From Triplophysa rosa (lineage: Eukaryota; Chordata; Actinopteri; Cypriniformes; Nemacheilidae): DNA of 64,000 nucleotides. This document shows positions 57,508-64,000 of this stretch, one piece after another (positions within the stretch are counted from its first letter, which is position 1; each line of letters starts with the position of its first letter). The stretch spans positions 1,083,196 through 1,147,195 of the forward strand of contig NC_079896.1 in assembly GCF_024868665.1 (NCBI RefSeq), written 5' to 3'. Made by a program: the position numbers and the translations under genes. Below the pieces are notes generated by a model. It was given only the letters and a program-made list of their open reading frames with translations. It did not search any database and was not told the origin of the DNA.

Positions 57508-57705
57508 GGGCGGTTTCCCGGACAGGGATTATCTTAAAACAGGACTTTTTTAGAAATTTACAGTAATTTACAAAAAAACATTACTGGTGGGCATCTTGAG
57601 ACAAAACAATCGCACTGATGTATTTTAAGATATGTCGGTGCAAGTTGTTTTCGATTAAGATATTATTTAAGTTAGTTGGCTTAAGCCCTGTTCGGGAAAC
57701 CGCCC
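57508..57705. mobile_element. 198-bp MITE, GGGCGGTTTCCCGGACAGGG type
   Basis: GGGCGGTTTCCCGGACAGGG at the left, inverted as GGGCGGTTTCCCGAACAGGG at the right, then TTAAGCC/GGATTA pieces. A very common fish MITE. Confidence 0.9.
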
Positions 57706-57709
57706 TTTT

Positions 57710-60330
57710 AAGTATAAACATCAATACTAAAATATGAACATTTTGAGTAACATTATCAGCAGTGTTCTTAACGTTCATAAATATATAAGAAATAAACTAT
57801 AAACATGATGTTAAATGCACTTAAAGAAAAAACTGCTAAACTAGTAGAGCATACTTCAAAGTGTACTTTTATAAACTTAGTAATGTAAAGTTAAAAGTAA
57901 ACTTTTTAAAGCGCCAAGAAGTATTGAAATAGTACGCTTACTGCAGAAGTGGACTGTTAGTACACTGATATCAGTAGACTTCCTACATAAAGTACACTAG
58001 AATTTTACGCGCTAAAAATGCCATTTTTTCAACCTATGTTTGTGTCATAAAACCATTAGGTTAAAATAACCTTAAAAAAGTTCATATTTAATCAACTAAA
58101 TAAAAATAAAAGTCTCTCTGTCTCTCACGCTCTCCGTGTGTGAACCGCGGCAATGCCCCTCTTGTCAGTGGAATGTGGAAATCATTTCCGCCTTAATTTT
58201 ATAATGGAAGTGTGGGGGGGCTCTCTTTGGTTCAATTTTCACCAACACCATAAAAAGCAGAAGTGGTCAGGACGGCACGGACATCTGTTTTCTCCATCAC
58301 CCAGACTTTAATGATCACGCAATAAAAGTTTAATTTGACAGATATTGCGACAGATGTCGCAGCCGTTCTGATGGACGCTGTATCTCAGGAGATGTCAGTG
58401 ACCCCGCAGGGCCACCGTCACAACAAGAGCCCTTAAACATAATGCCAACCTTTAAACGTTTACGAATCGTCAGGGATCTGGAGAGTTGCTTTATGATTCG
58501 TTGGACAAGTTCTTCATGTTACATTATATAGGTTCTTCAGAACGGTGGTGATCCATTGAAGGAACTCGGGAGGGCTTCAGACAACACATAGTACTTCTGT
58601 AAACGGAACATTATTGAATCAAGATATTGATCTCATCCATCAGAATCGGATTCTTGTGAACAAAATGCATCAGTGAATCGATCACAATGAGAAAGGAAAC
58701 ATTAAAGTGTTTCTCACAGGGCTGTAAAACCCTTCTGGAACGTTCATTGTTCTGTGAAACTTGAGTGATAGGTGTGTACAAATCTCATTGTCACTCTTAA
58801 ACTTCACAACAAATTATGGAAGGTTTCCAAGAATGTTGTGTCAGATATAAAGTGATTCAGTAGTGCCTCGCAGGAAGCTATCTGATACAAACATGATGCT
58901 ATTATCCCATGAACTCAGATTCAGTCTTGTCATTCTGGAATGAGTTTTGCAGAAATTCAGAAACATCAGGCACAAAGAACAAGACACTCCAGAGACATTA
59001 GTGACGCACGAGTGAAGAATTAATGAAAGTCAAAACCTTTATTGATGTGACAGACGTGTCTCTGTTCACGTCTGTCACGCTTCTGATTTCACATTTAAAC
59101 TAAACTATTGGCAAAATAAAGCATCAGTAATGTACCGTACACCATGTACATAGACATTTGGCAAGTTGATGCGTAACAATTTTGATCAATAATAAGGTTT
59201 GGGGTTAAAATGTCTAAGAATGTGAAAATATAGATTCTTTAACTGGTTCAAACTTGCACATAAACAATTTTAAACATGTTTTTGTCCTTCATGGGGTCAC
59301 AAATCCATTTTTAAAGTCACAAAAAGTATGTAGTCTCTAAAAGCATATTTTGTATAAAGATAAATATACATGCAAGGATTACAATTTTTATTAGAAAATC
59401 TTATACAAAGTATCAAATCAAAAGCATCCACAATGTTCGTTTTTTCCGGTTTCCTTGACAACAGCGTGTGATTGACAGCTGTTGAAACGGACAGCCCTCA
59501 TTTGATGTATAAGAAAGGAAGGACAGCACGAGTTCTGTGTGAAACTGTGACTTTGTGGTTTTTCACACTGGCTCATCTTTATTTCTTCAGCCCAGCCCCA
59601 GAGGTGACACAGATACCTTCACACATTTCATTTTGTGGTTCCCACGGCAGTCAAAAATGCACCTGACCCCGGGGCACATGTACACAGTCATTGCGCTCTT
59701 AAAACACACAAGCACATCTAATGCACATTTTACACTTTCACACCACTGGAATGTCCTTGACTTATATATATATATATTTGTACACACACACACACGCACA
59801 CGCACACACGCACAGCACACACACGCGCACACACACACACACACACACGCTGTGTACTGAAATATATACAGTATGTATTCATGTGTCTGAATATTTACCC
59901 AAAAGTTTAATATCATTTAATATCAAAAATCACTTCCAGACCTTTCTTGACTTTCTACTTTATGTTGATCTCTTCATTTTTCGTGTATTTTTCAGGTAAA
60001 GAAACAGAAGTATACATATGATGTGCCTTATATTCCAGGTCTTCTGAAGCTTTTTGTGATTTAGTTATTTGCGAGAAAGACTTTGTCTCTGTTTGTCACA
60101 CACTTTAATCAAGTACATAAAACACACTTTTAATGGATACCTTTATGAAAATGTTTTATCGACATTATCAACACGTGAATAGGTGGTTATTTGGCATGAG
60201 TTCATATGACGTTATTTGTATGTTTTCATATGTTCTTTTGGCCCAGTGATGTTTTGTGGATTAGGGATGTTATTTTATTTCAGTATTATTTATTTTAGTG
60301 ATGTTTTAATATCGTTTTTTTTATAATTTA
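57710..60330. other. No gene seen
   Basis: 57830-58010 holds AGTATACTT/AAGTACACT-type repeat sequence, also at 57150-57290 and 61890-62000. 58110-58450 is GC-richer and repeat-poor. A TA/CA microsatellite (ACACGCAC variants) lies at 59763-59850. Confidence 0.35.
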
Positions 60331-60332
60331 TT

Positions 60333-60592
60333 TGGTAACACTTTAGTAGAAGGACCAATTCTCACGATTAACTACTTGCTTATTAGCATGCCTATTATTA
60401 GCATATTGGCTGTTTATAAGCACTTATAAAGCACATATTCTACATGACCATATCGCTAATCCTACCCAATACCTTAACCTAACAACTATCTTACTAACTA
60501 TTAATAAGCGACAAATTAAGAGTTAACTAAGCAAAAGTCGCAGTTAATAGTTTACTAAAACCGAGAACTGGACCTTAAAATAAAGTGTGACC
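60333..60592. mobile_element. Palindromic MITE, GGTAACACTTTA family
   Basis: GGTAACACTTTAGTAGAAGG at the left and, inverted, GGTCACACTTTATTTTAAGG at the right; TTAACTACTTG and TTAATAAGC motifs inside. Confidence 0.75.
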
Positions 60593-60599
60593 CTTTATT

Positions 60600-62220
60600 T
60601 TAGTTATATTTCTTGCAGTGTAGTTTTATTAGTATTTTAAATTGGCTTTTTAATTTTTTAATTTTTCTGTTATTTAGAAATGTTTCGTCACCACACATCA
60701 CTTTGTGTCCTGTAGAAGTCACACATGTTTGGAACAGCACAAGCATGATGACAGTATTGTCATTTTTGGTGAATTATTCCTTTAATACGCTGCGTTTTGT
60801 GTGCGTGTGTATCTGTATCCCCCCTCGGGCAGAGGCGACAGTGTGAGGAAGTGAATAGAGTCGGTTCTCAATAGCTTTGTGTTTCTGTTTGCGTTTGTGG
60901 ATGGTAAGCTGGGTGTAGGTGGGAGGGACTGTGAGCCACAGGGGCTAAAGCATTGTTAACCAAACAATACAGCAGGTACTGCCATTAACACCTCTGTGTT
61001 TAAAACATGCCAACAACCGTTGCCTTCCCAACAGCACAAGCAAACAATTCTGTCTTACTGCTAAACCTGCTGGAATTCTGAACAGTAAAATATGTGAAGT
61101 CACGCATGTAATCCAACTCCAGGACAATAAGAACATATAAAAATACACTCTAAGCTCTGGTAGTTTATTGAGAGCATTTGAGGAGAAACGCTGAAATCTC
61201 GTCCAATCAGAGATTAACTGGAGACATAGGCAAGATCTCGTCTGAAAAGTAATATTCCTGGGGTCAAGAGTATTAGAGAAACTAAACAGAATCAATGATA
61301 GAGACGTTGCTCTGTTCGCTGGGATTCAGGTCATTTGACTTTGTAATTTTTAGATCCACTCATCGTTTATTAAATGTTTAACACACGGCTGGAACGTCAA
61401 TGACACGAGCGTCTGTTCATTTCGAACCTTTCAACTAGTCCTGTAATTAAGTTCTGTGTCACTGCTGATGGTGAAATGAATTATTGATCGGTTATTGGAT
61501 TCTTGTCGGCCCTGAGGAATTATTCATAATAGATGAAGTCCATCTGGAGGTATGAAACGGATCGATTCATAAACTGTGAAATCATAAATCCTTTCTTCCA
61601 TTCTGTAACAATACAAAAATCTTTCTATACACATTTAAGTGTCTGGTTGACAATGGCAAACCCCTAGACAAAGTGTACTATATTAATATAGCATGCAATG
61701 TGGGTTTATGGCAAAATCATGCATTTGATTTACACTGGTTTTGCCTGTCACCTCGCATAACCTCAAATGTGCTACTTCTTTTAAACTTCAACACGAGAAA
61801 GGATGCTTTCAGTCTTTTATGTATTTCTCAGAATGTAGTTGCCAAAATGTTAACCACTGTTACACTTTACAAGTAATCTAGTTCCAAGTCAAAAATACAC
61901 TAGTGCTAATACTTGAGGTATACTTAAAAATATGCTTGAGCTTCACTTAATACTTAGTGAATCATACTTAATCAAAGGAACTTGAAGTATACCTTTTTTT
62001 TGGAAGGATACCTTAGAAGACTTTTATTTGTTAAAATGTTAATTATGAGAATTGCATTTCCAATTTTAAAATATGCATTACTTTAATGGTGTTAATGTTT
62101 AACCAATGAAAGTGACTGTCAGTGCGCTTAAGAAACATTTTGTCTGATTGTTTGTTTTGTGAGAATTGATGCTGCTTAAGACTTTTGTGATCTGCCAGGT
62201 GAATTGTGTATTTTTCTTCT
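60600..62220. other. No gene seen
   Basis: AT-rich sequence. 61160-61260 has a weak match to the dispersed GAGATCTC repeat. No exon-like frame. Confidence 0.35.
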
Positions 62221-62229
62221 ATCTGCGGT

Positions 62230-63245
62230 CTGAGTAGTTTTGAGATATTGAGTTTTAAAGTTTGTGCATTTGATATAGCAAAAATGATATGAAGTACAAA
62301 TCTCTCTTATACATGAAAAAGACCCTAAATGTATTCCAAATGTACAATATCAACATTTCCCGAAATGTGTAAATGGGGTTTTTTGGAACAGGTCAAACGC
62401 AGATAGAACCTTCTGATTCAGAAAAATCTCTTTCGGTTTAGAATTATAAGGTTCTGTCTGCAAAACATTCATTAAAGCAATACATTTTCAAGCAACACAA
62501 ACAATTTACTAATAACGTTTATTAAAACATGAAATTAGTGCATTTACATTGTTTTTATGACACTTATTTCATATTTTAGGATGCTTTTTTCTTGTTCAAG
62601 TTAAGCATGAAAGGCCGTGCTAATTGTTTCATGGATGTTTTATGCAGAGAAGGTGGGACAGATCAAATGACTTTTTCGAGATGAGTACGGCTGAAAACAC
62701 ATAATAATGTTTATTGTTGTAAATCAAGACTCTTGACGTTGTCGTCTATTTGGCATTAACTGCATTATGAGAGTTTATGTAAACACAGGTATTAGGAAGC
62801 TAGCGCTGCTGGCTAGTGTTGTGTCTATAAATATAAAAATAATGATCTCCTCAAGAAAACAAAAAAATACTGTTGTTTAAGCTGCTCTCGTTCACAAGAG
62901 CATCAATAAAACAGTCAACCTTGAGGGTTCTTTTAAACATTGTTTAGTGTTGCACTAGATATTCCCCCGTCACTGAGGACTGCGGTCACATGACAAAGAA
63001 AGCTGATTCTGATTGGTCCTCTTGTTGGCATTCAAAGTGCTGATTGGCTCTTGCAGATAGAACCACATAACACCAAATTATAATTGGAATTTGTAGATGG
63101 AACCTTTTTGTTTTCTTAAAAAAGTCCCAAAATTCACACATTTAAAAAAACAAATGTGGCATAATGTAAATAAGTTGTCACAGAATAAGACTGTGTGAAT
63201 AACTCAATTCTGACCGAAATGTCAGATAGAACCTTATAATTCTAA
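62230..63245. repeat. Dispersed repeat related to 18120-18480
   Basis: TTTTGAGATATTGAGTTTTA, GGAACCTTTTTGTTTTCTTA, GTAAATAAGTTGTCACAGA and AATGTCAGATAGAACCTTAT. AGAATTATAAGGTTCTGTCTG (62440) is inverted at 63222-63243, suggesting a composite element. Confidence 0.45.
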
Positions 63246-63247
63246 GT

Positions 63248-63493
63248 ACACTCTTAAAAATAAAGGTGCTTAAAAGGTTCTCCACGGCGATGCCACAGAA
63301 GAACCAGTTTTCCCTCTACAAGAACCATTCAGCCAAAGGTTCTTCAAAGAACCATCTCTTTCTTACTTTTTATCATCTGAAGAACCTTTTTCACCACAAA
63401 GAACCTTTTATGAAACAGAAAGGTTATGTTAAAGGCTCTTTATGGAACCAAAAGGTTCTTCAATGGCATCGGAGAACATTTCTTTAAGAGTGC
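63248..63493. mobile_element. CACTCTTAAAAATAAAGG-type MITE
   Basis: ACACTCTTAAAAATAAAGGT to TTCTTTAAGAGTG with CGGCGATGCCACAGAAGAAC and AAGAACC/GGTTCTT interior. Confidence 0.85.
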
Positions 63494-63940
63494 ACGCCTA
63501 ATCTCACAGGATTTCATGACTATTTTACGAGGCGGCTAGTTCATGTGAATTTGGATGTTGTGAATCAAAAGCGTACGACTATCAGAAAAAAACAATACTG
63601 AAGTCCCTCTCCTACCCCACTCCCTAAAGCCAACACCAATGGCACTAAATCAAATCACGCCAAAATATCTGAATTAAAATAGTTACAAATTCCCATGAGA
63701 TTGTGTTGGTAAGCCTCTTCTAAAATGATACTTCGACTTTAACTCGAGTACACGTTCCCTTGCTGATCTCTGTACAGTAAATAGAATGAGCTGTTTGGCT
63801 TCTCTTAAATGATTCTTTCTACTGTGGGAGGGTTGATGGTGTTTGTGAAACTAGCGTCTTAAAATAAGAAAATCATAAATTGTGTCGGAATTGTGATGCT
63901 TATGGCAGTCTGTGGTTGGCGTCCCGTTCCAGTATCTTCT

Positions 63941-63942
<2 letters not shown>

Positions 63943-64000
<58 letters not shown>
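63943..64000. repeat. (CA)n microsatellite at window end
   Basis: At least 28 CA units running off the window edge. Confidence 0.95.

Noticed and set aside
59555..59999. His/Thr-rich open frames
   Set aside because: Produced by the CA repeat at 59784-59850.

Overview
The window looks like nuclear DNA of a teleost fish, most likely a cyprinid-type (otophysan) species. It contains spliced vertebrate genes with GT-AG introns, a 5S rRNA-derived SINE3 copy, L2-like LINE 3' ends, a tRNA-type SINE, long CA/TTTC microsatellites and dozens of short palindromic DNA transposons (MITEs) whose termini are familiar from zebrafish and carp genomes. The species assignment is inference. There is no bacterial, CRISPR or prophage content.

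Two protein genes can be assembled exon by exon, both on the minus strand. The first is cyp24a1 (vitamin D 24-hydroxylase, a mitochondrial P450), with ATG at 10009, 11 coding exons and stop at 5344; the phases close to a 507-aa protein. A 3'UTR exon lies below 5212. The promoter at 10045-10260 has a TATA box, an inverted CCAAT box and a candidate DR3 vitamin D response element. The second is eya2 (eyes absent phosphatase/transcription cofactor), with 13 coding exons from 41787 to 27796; the phases close to a 471-aa protein with a complete C-terminal EYA domain. A further possible first exon of unknown identity lies at 54657-54786 next to a CpG-containing segment.

Layout: 1-4700 is downstream of cyp24a1 and is a nest of transposons. 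4740-10260 is cyp24a1 with its promoter. 10300-26300 is an intergenic transposon bed: L2 copies, SINE3, a pair of 325-bp direct repeats, a pair of 334-bp inverted repeats, and a tandem duplication interrupted by two LINEs. 26300-41800 is eya2, whose introns carry many MITEs. 41800-64000 is upstream of the eya2 coding start: palindromic repeats, a few GC-rich repeat-poor stretches that could be regulatory, and no gene I can name. The two genes are not known to act together; their adjacency is syntenic. No clearly new multi-gene system is visible. The most unusual content is the repeat architecture and the candidate VDRE and first exon.
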